The position numbers and the translations under genes are program-made. Below, one piece after another: positions 9,082 to 16,258 of a DNA stretch of 64,000 nt (position 1 is its first letter; each line of letters begins with the position of its first letter). Under the pieces are notes generated by a model. That model did not search any database. It was not told the DNA's origin and saw only the letters and a program-made list of their open reading frames with translations. The stretch is taken from positions 620,001 to 684,000 of the forward strand of contig JALOBK010000001.1 in assembly GCA_023228325.1 (NCBI GenBank), written 5' to 3'. This DNA is from a bacterium (GTDB lineage Bacteria > Auribacterota > UBA6266).

Positions 9082-10419
9082 TTACTCGGTCAGAAATATC
9101 TGGAAACCTGAATATGATTCCATGCCGTGCTCCCCGATATCAAGACCTTTCAATTCTTCATCCCTGTTGACTCTCAATCCTACTGTTAAATCAATGATTT
9201 TAAAAATCACGCCCATAGACAGCACCACAAATAAAATCACGGAACAAACCCCAAGAGCCTGAATAGCGAGTTGCGTAAATCCTCCTCCATACAATAAGCC
9301 GTTATTCGCCAGGCCCAGCGTTTTTTGCCCGAATAACCCTACAGCCAGAGTTCCCCACACACCGTTTAAACCGTGTACGGGAACGGCTCCTACAGGGTCA
9401 TCCACGCCGAACTTGTCAAGCAGCACCACCCCCATGATTACAAGAACGCCGCCTACAGCCCCTATCAGGACAGCGGCCCACGGCTCGATAAAAGCGCATG
9501 GGGCGGTTATAGCCACTAACCCGGCCAGAGCCCCGTTCATAGCCATGGAAAGGTCAGGTTTTCCGAACATCTTCCAGACCATTATCATCGCCGCAATACC
9601 TCCCGCCGCCGCGGCAAGGTTTGTATTAATGGCGACTCTAGCGATAAGGCTCCCGTCTCCCACACTCAATGTAGATCCGGGGTTGAAACCGAACCACCCG
9701 AACCAAAGTATAAAAACGCCGAGTGACGCAAGAGGGATATTATGCCCGGTAATAACGTTTGGAGACCCGTCCTGTTTAAACTTGCCTATCCTGGGCTTCA
9801 AAAGTATTGTTCCTATCAGAGCCGCGAAACCGCCTACCGCATGGACAACCGTAGAACCGGCAAAATCCGTGAAGTTAAGCTTTGCAAGCCATCCTCCGCC
9901 CCATATCCAGTGCCCTATAATAGGATAAATGAAAGCCGATATCAGAAAAGAATATATAAGGTATGCCGCAAATTTCATCCTCTCGGCCATTCCTCCGGCA
10001 ACTATGGTCGCAGCCGCTCCGCAAAAAGCCGCCTGAAAAAGCCAGAAGGCAAACATGGGAACACCTGCGCCGGATTCAGCCCCCGCCAGAAACCAGCCTT
10101 TCAAACCGATAAAATCATTTCCGGCCCCGAACATTATGGCATACCCGAATATAAAAAACCCTATGGACGCCATGCAGAAATCCAGAAAGTTTTTCGTCAG
10201 GATATTACATGTATTCTTAGCTCTTATAAAACCGGCCTCAACCATGCCGAAACCGGCCTGCATGAAAAAAACCAGAAAAGCAGCTATCAACACCCACATC
10301 GTATCTATTCCAACGGTACTGGCATATGAATTTTCTTCCGCCGCCTGCGCGACGCCGCCGGACATAAACAGTAACGCAGGAGCAACCGCCCCGGCAACTT
10401 TAAAGAACCCCGTCTTCAT
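9082..10419 (-). CDS. amt: ammonium transporter (second copy)
   Basis: This 445-residue protein is an Amt/Mep/Rh family ammonium channel. A signal-like N-terminus ending near AQA is followed by about eleven membrane segments. The two pore histidines lie in STVVHAVGG (about 190) and VPVHGLNG (about 345), and the gating aromatic region DTMWVLIAAFLVFFMQAGF is present. The C-terminal tail, which carries GLDIGEHGMESY, is the segment that contacts PII proteins. It is the last gene of the porin-amt-glnK-HTH-amt operon and has AAAGGAGG five bases upstream. It differs from the other amt copy at 11091-12422, which suggests the two have different roles or partners. Confidence 0.95.
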   Translation of the reverse strand: MKTGFFKVAGAVAPALLFMSGGVAQAAEENSYASTVGIDTMWVLIAAFLVFFMQAGFGMVEAGFIRAKNTCNILTKNFLDFCMASIGFFIFGYAIMFGAGNDFIGLKGWFLAGAESGAGVPMFAFWLFQAAFCGAAATIVAGGMAERMKFAAYLIYSFLISAFIYPIIGHWIWGGGWLAKLNFTDFAGSTVVHAVGGFAALIGTILLKPRIGKFKQDGSPNVITGHNIPLASLGVFILWFGWFGFNPGSTLSVGDGSLIARVAINTNLAAAAGGIAAMIMVWKMFGKPDLSMAMNGALAGLVAITAPCAFIEPWAAVLIGAVGGVLVIMGVVLLDKFGVDDPVGAVPVHGLNGVWGTLAVGLFGQKTLGLANNGLLYGGGFTQLAIQALGVCSVILFVVLSMGVIFKIIDLTVGLRVNRDEELKGLDIGEHGMESYSGFQIFLTE

Positions 10420-10473
10420 TAATACCTCCTTTTTCCTGTTTGAATATCCAATTGCGAAACAAAAATCAAAAAA

Positions 10474-10653
10474 TTACCCGATGTTTAATTTTTCTTTAAC
10501 CATCTTTGCGTAGATTTTGTTTATCCTGTTTGTTTTCATCCATCTTTCAATCGTCGAAACATGGACATCTGTTATCCTCGATAAGTCATATAAGGTATAA
10601 CCTCTTTCTTCTTTAACAGCCTTTATTTTCTCCATCAATTTTTTGTCTTCCAT
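10474..10653 (-). CDS. Small helix-turn-helix protein, 59 residues
   Basis: This short gene fills the space between glnK and the second amt. It encodes 59 residues that begin MEDKKLMEKIKAV and include a helix-turn-helix pattern, YTLYDLSRITDVHVSTIERW, at about residues 19-38. The last part is basic. GGAGAG seven bases before the ATG supports translation. It resembles the DNA-binding part of Xre or excisionase-type regulators with nothing else attached. Its place inside an ammonium transport operon, with both neighbours on the same strand, suggests a dedicated nitrogen regulator, but no target is known. The helix-turn-helix assignment is by pattern only. Confidence 0.72.
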   Translation of the reverse strand: MEDKKLMEKIKAVKEERGYTLYDLSRITDVHVSTIERWMKTNRINKIYAKMVKEKLNIG

Positions 10654-10685
10654 AACGCATCTCTCCGGTTTTTCGCATATCCTCC

Positions 10686-11027
10686 CTACCCTATGGCTTC
10701 CGAACCTTTTTCACCTGTTCTAATCCTTATGCATTCAGGAAGATCGAGGATAAATATTTTTCCGTCGCCGATTTTTCCTGTTTTGGCGCCTTTGATAATC
10801 GCGTCGACAGTCGGCTTGACAAAATCTTCATTAACCGCAATCTCAAGTTTGACTTTTTTAAGCAGGTTTATCTCATGTATTACGCCTCTGTATGTTTCCG
10901 TATAACCTCTCTGCTGTCCGCACCCGAGGACATTGCTTACAGTCATCTTATGCACCTCAGCCTGGAACAACGCTTTTTTCACATCCGGCAGTTTATGCGG
11001 CTGAATCATGGCAACTATAAGTTTCAT
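10686..11027 (-). CDS. glnK: PII nitrogen regulatory protein, T-loop lacks Tyr51
   Basis: This 113-residue PII trimer-forming protein senses 2-oxoglutarate and ATP/ADP and closes Amt channels by inserting its T-loop. The family core GMTVS-like region ([22 protein letters not shown]) and the C-terminal signature [15 protein letters not shown] are present. At the T-loop tip, where enterobacterial PII has the uridylylated Tyr51 (YRGAEYMV), this protein reads YRGVIHEI, with histidine at that position. Uridylylation at that site is therefore impossible. The amt-glnK linkage is conserved widely, and here PII lies between two amt genes. AAAGGAG lies upstream, and a very strong GC hairpin (11048-11075) separates it from the upstream amt. 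Confidence 0.93.
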   Translation of the reverse strand: MKLIVAMIQPHKLPDVKKALFQAEVHKMTVSNVLGCGQQRGYTETYRGVIHEINLLKKVKLEIAVNEDFVKPTVDAIIKGAKTGKIGDGKIFILDLPECIRIRTGEKGSEAIG

Positions 11028-11047
11028 ATTTGTTTCTCCTTTCCTTT

Positions 11048-11075
11048 GGCCGGGGGCCTGTCCTTTCCCCCGGCC
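11048..11075 (-). other. GC-rich hairpin between amt and glnK
   Basis: The minus strand has GGCCGGGGG and CCCCCGGCC arms around a ten-base loop, with no T-run after it. It lies between the stop of amt (11091) and the Shine-Dalgarno of glnK. A stem this stable without a U-tract is typical of mRNA processing or 3'-end protection, and could set different amounts of channel and PII. Confidence 0.6.
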
Positions 11076-11090
11076 GTCGTTAATTAATAT

Positions 11091-12422
11091 TTATTCAGTG
11101 GTAAATATCTGGAAACCCGCATAGGATTCCATCCCATGTTCGCTTATATCGAGACCTTTAAGCTGCTCTTCATCGGAGACTCTCAGCCCCATCGTTTTCC
11201 TTATGATATAGAAGAGCGCAAAAGCAGAACCGAAAGTCCACGCGAAAACAGACGCCACGCCTGTCAACTGGACAAGGAACTGGCTCATTCCGCCCCCAAA
11301 TAAAAGCCCGTTAACCCCTCCGTACGCCTCCTGGGCAAATATTCCCGTGGCAAGAGTACCGAAGGCGCCGCAGACCCCGTGTACGGAAATGGCTCCTACA
11401 GGGTCATCTATATGTAAAACCCTATCAATGAACTCGACACTCAAAACTACCAATACACCGGCTATAGCGCCGATGATTACCGCGCTCATGGGAGAAACAT
11501 TCGCGCACGAGGCGGTTATCGCGACCAATCCCGCGAGGGCGCCGTTCAGAGCCATACTGGTATCAGGTTTTCCGAACTGCACCCAGATAGTTATCATGGC
11601 TGTTATAGCACCTGCCGCCGCAGCCAGATTCGTTGTTACCGCAATGACAGCTATACTCAGATTAGTACCCGCTGTTGTGCTTCCCGGGTTAAAACCGAAC
11701 CACCCGAACCAAAGGATAAAAACTCCAAGGGCCGCAAGGGGGATGTTATGTCCCGGAATCGCATTGGAACTGCCGTCCTTGTTGTACTTGCCCAACCTCG
11801 GTCCGAGGAGAATAGCGCCGGCAAGGGCAGACCATCCTCCGACCGAATGCACAACCGTAGACCCGGCAAAATCTATCATTCCCCTTCCCGCAAGCCATCC
11901 GCCTCCCCATATCCAATGCCCGACAACAGGATATATAACAGCGGAAATAAAGACACTGTATACAAGGTACGCGCTGAACTTTGTCCTTTCAGCCATCGCC
12001 CCGGAAACTATCGTAGCCGCTGTAGCAGCAAACACAACCTGGAACATCCAGTAGGCAAACTGCCACATTCCTTCTCCCGTCGCAGTTGTGGCGGAACTCA
12101 GGAAAAACCCGTTTGTACCGAATAATCCGAACTTATCCGCTCCGAACATCACTCCGAAACCTATGACAAAGAAAGCTATCGATCCGACAGAAAAATCCAT
12201 AAGGTTTTTCATCATGATATTCGCTGCGTTTTTAGCTCTCGTGAATCCGGTTTCGACCATCGCAAATCCGGCCTGCATAAAAAATACCAGGAAAGCCGCC
12301 ATCAATGTCCAGACTGTGTCAATCGCTGTCGCATTGGAATCAGCCGTATGGTCAGCGACTGCCTCGCCGCCGATAAACAAAATGGCCGCCACAGCAATAA
12401 AGTAAGGCAAATACCGTTTCAT
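11091..12422 (-). CDS. amt: ammonium transporter (first copy)
   Basis: This 443-residue Amt channel has an N-terminal signal-like segment and about eleven membrane helices. The twin pore histidines are in STVVHSVGGW (about 194) and ISVHGVCG (about 345). The PII-contacting tail GLDISEHGMESYAGFQIF is almost the same as in the second copy, so the two are clear paralogues. It follows the porin gene by 21 bp and has GGGAGG eight bases before its ATG. It heads the Amt-GlnK unit, so its activity is probably shut off by the adjacent PII protein when nitrogen is ample. Confidence 0.95.
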   Translation of the reverse strand: MKRYLPYFIAVAAILFIGGEAVADHTADSNATAIDTVWTLMAAFLVFFMQAGFAMVETGFTRAKNAANIMMKNLMDFSVGSIAFFVIGFGVMFGADKFGLFGTNGFFLSSATTATGEGMWQFAYWMFQVVFAATAATIVSGAMAERTKFSAYLVYSVFISAVIYPVVGHWIWGGGWLAGRGMIDFAGSTVVHSVGGWSALAGAILLGPRLGKYNKDGSSNAIPGHNIPLAALGVFILWFGWFGFNPGSTTAGTNLSIAVIAVTTNLAAAAGAITAMITIWVQFGKPDTSMALNGALAGLVAITASCANVSPMSAVIIGAIAGVLVVLSVEFIDRVLHIDDPVGAISVHGVCGAFGTLATGIFAQEAYGGVNGLLFGGGMSQFLVQLTGVASVFAWTFGSAFALFYIIRKTMGLRVSDEEQLKGLDISEHGMESYAGFQIFTTE

Positions 12423-12443
12423 ATCAAAAACCTCCCTTCTCTA

Positions 12444-13193
12444 TCAGAAGTTGACTTTGAATGAACAGCCCGCGTAGAATTCATCCGTATACTGGCTGTC
12501 CATAGCAATCGATTCGCTTACATGAGGTTCTATGGTGAAATATTTCCCGACAGGAACAGTAACGCTCAGCGTCAGCAAAGTATTTGTAAAACTGCCTTCA
12601 TAGCCCCACTGTTTGTCGTTATATCCCATAGAAGCCCCTAAATTTATGGAAAAGGCCTCGAATTCAAACGAATGGCCGATACCCCATTCAAGGTATGTCC
12701 CGTCCCCCTCTTTAAAATCATGGTATGCCGTAAAATAAGGCTGAAGCAGGACATCAAGCGCAATCCCTCCGTAAAATTCCTGTGTATCCGAATCATCTAT
12801 ATTCGGAAAATGGTAGTATATATAGCCGCCGGACAAACTCACTTTTTCAAGCGTTTCATTAATGAATCCGAGATCAAAAGTGACATCGGCGGTAAAATCA
12901 TTCTCCGTCCACTCCCTTGCAGGGCTGTCATCGTCATTTCTGTCTGCGTCATAATTGCCCCACCAGTTAACAGAGAACCATTTGTAGCCCGCTGTCGCGC
13001 TGGGCTGGACGACAAACCCGTCAACAAGCGCCTGTCCCCTCCAGATATACTTTGAATTCAGGTCCACCGCAAGCTCGTAATCCAGCTCTGACAGGGGAGC
13101 CGGCACAAATGTCTCCTTCCCGTCTTGAGCGAAAACATCTAAAGCAAACGCAAGTGAAACAAAAAATAATCCCGCTACAACCAGTCTTTTCAT
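12444..13193 (-). CDS. TorF-like putative outer-membrane porin
   Basis: This protein of about 249 residues starts with a clear signal peptide (MKRLVVAGLFFVSLAFALDV) ending near FAQ. The mature part alternates hydrophobic and polar residues as in a beta-barrel, contains LNSKYIWRGQ near its N-terminus and ends in phenylalanine (SFKVNF), a usual outer-membrane insertion signal. LNSKYIWRG is typical of the TorF or gcw_chp family of putative porins. The ATG at 13193 is chosen over the in-frame one at 13229 because it has AAGGAGG at the right distance and gives the signal peptide. It is the first gene of the amt operon, so it may let ammonium or a related small nitrogen compound cross the outer membrane. 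Confidence 0.8.
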   Translation of the reverse strand: MKRLVVAGLFFVSLAFALDVFAQDGKETFVPAPLSELDYELAVDLNSKYIWRGQALVDGFVVQPSATAGYKWFSVNWWGNYDADRNDDDSPAREWTENDFTADVTFDLGFINETLEKVSLSGGYIYYHFPNIDDSDTQEFYGGIALDVLLQPYFTAYHDFKEGDGTYLEWGIGHSFEFEAFSINLGASMGYNDKQWGYEGSFTNTLLTLSVTVPVGKYFTIEPHVSESIAMDSQYTDEFYAGCSFKVNF

Positions 13194-13217
13194 CTTTTTC
13201 CTCCTTTTCTGAAAAAT

Positions 13218-13255
13218 AAAAAAACCCATTTCGCCGATTCATCGGCGCAAATGGG
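13218..13255 (-). terminator. Third tandem terminator, porin-amt leader
   Basis: The arms CCCATTT and AAATGGG with inner CGCCGA and TCGGCG enclose a TGAA loop and are followed by seven T residues. It ends only 25 bp before the porin ATG. A small hairpin GGC-AGTGAA-GCC (13254-13265), whose loop has A1 and G4, overlaps its 5' arm. Confidence 0.85.
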
Positions 13256-13272
13256 CTTCACTGCCTGAAAAC

Positions 13273-13311
13273 AAAAAAAGTCCTTTAAGCTATACCCAGC
13301 TCAAAGGACTT
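13273..13311 (-). terminator. Second tandem terminator, porin-amt leader
   Basis: The stem of 14 pairs (AAGTCCTTTGAGCT with AGCTTAAAGGACTT) closes a GGGTAT loop and is followed by seven T residues. Its 5' arm overlaps the hexaloop hairpin GGAT-AACGAA-GTCC at 13306-13319. Confidence 0.88.
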
Positions 13312-13333
13312 CGTTATCCGGAATTTCTTTCCC
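13306..13333 (-). promoter_or_regulatory. Candidate paired ANTAR hairpins before second terminator
   Basis: P2 (13306-13319) is GGAT-AACGAA-GTCC, a hexaloop with A at position 1 and G at position 4, and it shares GTCC with the terminator stem. P1 (13320-13333), GGGA-AAGAAA-TTCC, lies just upstream, but its loop does not fit the A1/G4 rule. P2 fits the ANTAR target pattern; P1 is weaker. Confidence 0.55.
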
Positions 13334-13340
13334 TGAAAAC

Positions 13341-13370
13341 AAAAAAAGCGCTCTTTTACCAAGAACGCTT
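13341..13370 (-). terminator. First tandem terminator, porin-amt leader
   Basis: The stem AAGCGTTCTT with AAGAGCGCTT (one G-T pair) encloses a GGTAA loop and is followed by seven T residues. A small hairpin AGCG-ATGAAG-CGTT (13364-13377) overlaps its 5' arm, and a palindrome AAACACAGGGCCTGTGTTT (13382-13400) lies just upstream where P1 would be expected. Confidence 0.82.
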
Positions 13371-13417
13371 CATCGCTTTTTAAACACAGGCCCTGTGTTT
13401 TTTTTAAATTACGCGTT

Positions 13418-13446
13418 AATATAACCCGCTATTCAAGGTTTGTCAA
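13418..13446 (-). promoter_or_regulatory. Sigma-70 promoter of the porin-amt-glnK operon
   Basis: The minus strand reads TTGACA, a 17-base spacer and TATATT. The -35 hexamer contains the TGA stop codon of the metal permease gene upstream. It gives a leader of about 218 nt that holds three successive intrinsic terminators before the porin ATG. Confidence 0.82.
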
Positions 13447-14654
13447 GATTTTTTTTCGGGATGATACCCTTCTTTTTTTATGGTATCCTCAATAATCTCC
13501 GGCGAAACCTTCCCTTTTATCCTCACTGTTTTTAAATCTATATCCACCGACACCTCTTCTACTCCGCTAATGCCAAACAGGGCTTTTTCTATTTTTTTTC
13601 CGCAGTTCCCGCAATGGATATCAGGAACTGAGATTTCAATATCGGGATCTTTAATTTTACACCTTCTTTTAAAAAATCCCGGCGCAATCATCCCCAGCAG
13701 CAACACAGCCGAAACAGCTTTGACCCAAACAGGCAGCATCTTGCCGTGCCCCGTTATCATATCCGGGTCTTCGCCGAAAAAAGCCCATATATAATTAAAA
13801 ATAAGTCCGAGCAGCACTGCGGTGGATATAATACTGACTAAATAAATATAAAATGACCTTTTTCCCAACTTTGCCATGACAAAAGATAAAGTTATGGCAT
13901 TTGTCGCAGGCCCGACTATTAAAAATATAAGCGCCGCGCCGGGGGAAAATCCCTTAATCATCAGCGCCGCCGCTATGGGAATAGAGCCGGTGGCGCATAC
14001 ATATAACGGGACACCCACAACAATTGCCGCAACAAAATCCCATGGAAAGACAAGGTATTCCGCAAAAAAATCTCCGGGGATAAAAGCGGCTATCGCCCCC
14101 CCTATAACAGTACCTGTAATCAGCCATTTCCCGATATCCTGAGGCACTTCCGCGAAAGCATAGTGTATGAGTTCTTTAAATTTCAGCCTGATTTTGACTT
14201 TTGTTTTTAATTTTCCGCTGTTTTCGGTCACAGGCGGTTCATTATCTTTTTTGCCGAATAAAAAATCTATTACTCCAACCGCTATCCCGGACAGGAAAGC
14301 CGCCAAAGGCCTGAACACGGCAAACAACGGGCCCATTAAAGAAAATGTGGCCAGTATCGAATCTACGCCCGTAGTCGGGGTCGAAACCAGAAAAGCCAGC
14401 ACACTCGGCGTATTTGCCCCGTCTTTTTTCAGAGAATTTGCAAGGGGGATAACGCCGCAGGAACAAACCGGCAGAGGGACACCGAAAAAAGTGGCTTTTA
14501 CAATCGAAAGCAAACTGTGTTTGCCGAGGTGCCGTTTAATGAAATCCGCTCCTAAAAAAACATGCAGGAAACCGGCAATAAACATACCCAGAAGCAGGTA
14601 CGGGGAAACTTCAAGCCACAACTCTATTACATTATTATAAAAGTTTGCAAACAT
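13443..14654 (-). CDS. SO_0444-type metal efflux permease with C-terminal HMA domain
   Basis: This 403-residue membrane protein belongs to the DUF318/ArsP_1 permease family. The first membrane segments include LPVCSCGVIPLANSL (about 57-71), the cysteine-containing motif of the family, followed by VSTPTTGVDS. Around ten membrane segments are visible. Residues about 338-400 form a heavy-metal-associated domain with CGNC as its metal-binding pair. SO_0444-type relatives are annotated as Cu/Zn efflux permeases. It is the last gene of the Rrf2-headed operon, and its start lies four bases after the stop of the ferritin-like gene. The substrate is inferred from the family. Confidence 0.82.
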   Translation of the reverse strand: MFANFYNNVIELWLEVSPYLLLGMFIAGFLHVFLGADFIKRHLGKHSLLSIVKATFFGVPLPVCSCGVIPLANSLKKDGANTPSVLAFLVSTPTTGVDSILATFSLMGPLFAVFRPLAAFLSGIAVGVIDFLFGKKDNEPPVTENSGKLKTKVKIRLKFKELIHYAFAEVPQDIGKWLITGTVIGGAIAAFIPGDFFAEYLVFPWDFVAAIVVGVPLYVCATGSIPIAAALMIKGFSPGAALIFLIVGPATNAITLSFVMAKLGKRSFYIYLVSIISTAVLLGLIFNYIWAFFGEDPDMITGHGKMLPVWVKAVSAVLLLGMIAPGFFKRRCKIKDPDIEISVPDIHCGNCGKKIEKALFGISGVEEVSVDIDLKTVRIKGKVSPEIIEDTIKKEGYHPEKKS

Positions 14655-14658
14655 AAAT

Positions 14659-15135
14659 TTAAACGGTCTTCTTCAGGTCGTTAAGCTTTTTTATATGGTT
14701 TTCTTCCTGTAAAATGATTTTATCTATCAGCAACTCATCTTCCGCAGACACGGCTTTTTTGGCCTCCTCAAAAAACCTGATCGATTCCTCTTCAAAAGAC
14801 ACGGCCATTTTAACGGCTTCTTCGCTGTCCTTTATTCCCGCCGCAACCTCATGGCCTTTATCTTTTTTCGTGAAGACGCTTTGATCCGCGATTTTTTTCA
14901 GGTACGCAAAATATTCTTCAGGATAAAGTTCGACCGGCTCGTAATCCTGGACGGAATTAAGTATCTTGCTGAAAACCTTGACATGCTTTGATTCCTCAAC
15001 AGCAAGATATTCGAACACTTTTTTTGCTTTCTCATCCCTTATTGCGGAGGCAAGGTCGCTATAAAAATCGAAGCCGTTCTTTTCTATCTGTATGCCCATT
15101 TCAACCACTTCACTGCCCGAAAACGACTCGCTCAT
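14659..15135 (-). CDS. Ferritin-like/rubrerythrin-family di-iron protein
   Basis: This 158-residue all-helical protein has four iron-ligand positions in two halves: EKNGFDFY, then EESKHVKVF in the first, and EEESIRFF, then EENHIKKL in the second. This is the EX~30EXXH pattern repeated as in the rubrerythrin diiron domain, with no rubredoxin domain. It probably binds a di-iron site for peroxide or iron handling in the cytoplasm. GGAGG five bases upstream supports the start, and the gene abuts the PNPOx-like gene. A more distant paralogue lies at 16255-16776. Confidence 0.82.
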   Translation of the reverse strand: MSESFSGSEVVEMGIQIEKNGFDFYSDLASAIRDEKAKKVFEYLAVEESKHVKVFSKILNSVQDYEPVELYPEEYFAYLKKIADQSVFTKKDKGHEVAAGIKDSEEAVKMAVSFEEESIRFFEEAKKAVSAEDELLIDKIILQEENHIKKLNDLKKTV

Positions 15136-15600
15136 TTAATCCTCCGGATTATTTTTTACAGGAGCAAGATCGATTATCTTTTCCACATCGACCTCTATAA
15201 TATACTTCGGTCCCGGCATCAGGGCTTCGGGATGGCTGGGGTGCCCCTTCCGGCCCCTGACGCTGTTTACGATTCTTGTGACTATCCTCCCGTGAATTTT
15301 TTTCTTCCAGTCTTCCGCCATATCCGGGGGTATTTCATCCTCATTAATTTCCCTGGCCCTGCCTTTGATGCAGAAGCCCCTGAAACTGTGTTCGTCCACA
15401 GCCGTAATAGCTATATGGGGATTGTCTTTAAGGTTTGCGCGGGTTTTACCCGTATAAAGGTCTATCAGATATATTTTTTCTTCATCTATCCTGACTATCC
15501 CCTTGCAGGAATTATGAGGATACCCGTCAGCCCCTATCGTGGAAACAACCGTAAAACCCTGTTTCCCCAGAAAACTTATAATCTCTTTTTTCAATTTCAT
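15136..15600 (-). CDS. Pyridoxamine 5'-phosphate oxidase-like flavin protein
   Basis: This 154-residue protein has the split-barrel fold of the PNPOx-like family. It begins with a short helix, then VVSTIGADGYPHNSCKGIV, and has KIYLIDLYTGKTRANLKDNPHIAITA and FCIKGRAREI later. Members bind FMN or F420 and reduce varied substrates, so no reaction can be named. A proline-rich stretch around HPSHPEALMPGPKY near the C-terminus is seen in some anaerobe members. It sits among redox-defence genes of one operon. A clear Shine-Dalgarno is missing before its ATG. Confidence 0.75.
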   Translation of the reverse strand: MKLKKEIISFLGKQGFTVVSTIGADGYPHNSCKGIVRIDEEKIYLIDLYTGKTRANLKDNPHIAITAVDEHSFRGFCIKGRAREINEDEIPPDMAEDWKKKIHGRIVTRIVNSVRGRKGHPSHPEALMPGPKYIIEVDVEKIIDLAPVKNNPED

Positions 15601-15616
15601 CGCCGGACCATAATAT

Positions 15617-16132
15617 CTATTTTAAAATTTCTTTTAAGGCGTTTAAGGCCGCTTCATAATCGGGATGGCTGGTCAACTCCTTAACATATTCAGTGTATTT
15701 TACCATATTATTTCTGTCTATGACAAATATCGCCCTGGCCAGCAGGCGCAATTCTTTTATCAGAACTCCGTATTTTTCGCCGAAATCCGCATACCTGTGG
15801 TCAGAAAATGTTTTTACGGCTTTTATCTTATTGTCATGGCAAAACCTTTTCTGGGCGAAAGGCAGGTCCATGGAAATAAAGATTATATCCAGGTTCCCGG
15901 ACAACTTTGAAGCTTCATCATTAAATCTTCTTATCTGGAGGTCGCAGATTGGGGTATCGAGAGAAGGAACCGAAGCTATAAGTTTGACCTTGTTTTTAAA
16001 CTCGGCCAGCGTGACTTCCTTTAAATCCGCGTCGAGCACTTTAAAGTCGGGAGCCGGCCGGCCGGCCCGGATCCTGTCTCCGGCAAGCGCCGCGGGTCTG
16101 CCTTTAACTGTAATTTCCGTCCTGCGTTCCAT
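15617..16132 (-). CDS. tpx: Thiol peroxidase (peroxiredoxin, Tpx type)
   Basis: This 171-residue atypical two-cysteine peroxiredoxin reduces hydrogen peroxide and organic peroxides. The peroxidatic cysteine is in VPSLDTPICD (about residue 63) and the resolving cysteine in QKRFCHD (about 97), which is the Tpx spacing. The N-terminal GRPAPDF and the RAIFVIDR segment also fit. It needs a thiol reductant such as thioredoxin, which is not seen here. Within the operon it lies between the two ferritin-like genes, as expected for joint control of peroxide and iron. Confidence 0.92.
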   Translation of the reverse strand: MERRTEITVKGRPAALAGDRIRAGRPAPDFKVLDADLKEVTLAEFKNKVKLIASVPSLDTPICDLQIRRFNDEASKLSGNLDIIFISMDLPFAQKRFCHDNKIKAVKTFSDHRYADFGEKYGVLIKELRLLARAIFVIDRNNMVKYTEYVKELTSHPDYEAALNALKEILK

Positions 16133-16180
16133 ATAAGAGCGCCTTTCTTTTTATCATGAAACTCAACGGGCAGTTTAGCG

Positions 16181-16258
16181 TCATACCCGGGACTGAATAA
16201 CGCAGCCCTCGCTACAATGAGCCGCAGGCCTTAGCCAGAATCTCACGGTTATTTTCAT
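16181..16258 (-). CDS. Possible 25-residue peptide ORF
   Basis: A short frame begins in an ATGA overlap with the stop of the ferritin-like gene and has GGAGGA at a good distance. It reads MKITVRFWLRPAAHCSEGC then VIQSRV and stops. Nothing is recognised. The rest of the 122-bp gap up to tpx shows no other gene. It may be a real small peptide, a remnant or chance. Confidence 0.3.
   Translation of the reverse strand: MKITVRFWLRPAAHCSEGCVIQSRV

Noticed and set aside
13194..13446. CRISPR array or simple repeat at the porin leader
   Set aside because: The repeated units are terminator stems with T-runs and unequal spacing; there are no direct repeats of CRISPR length and no cas genes.
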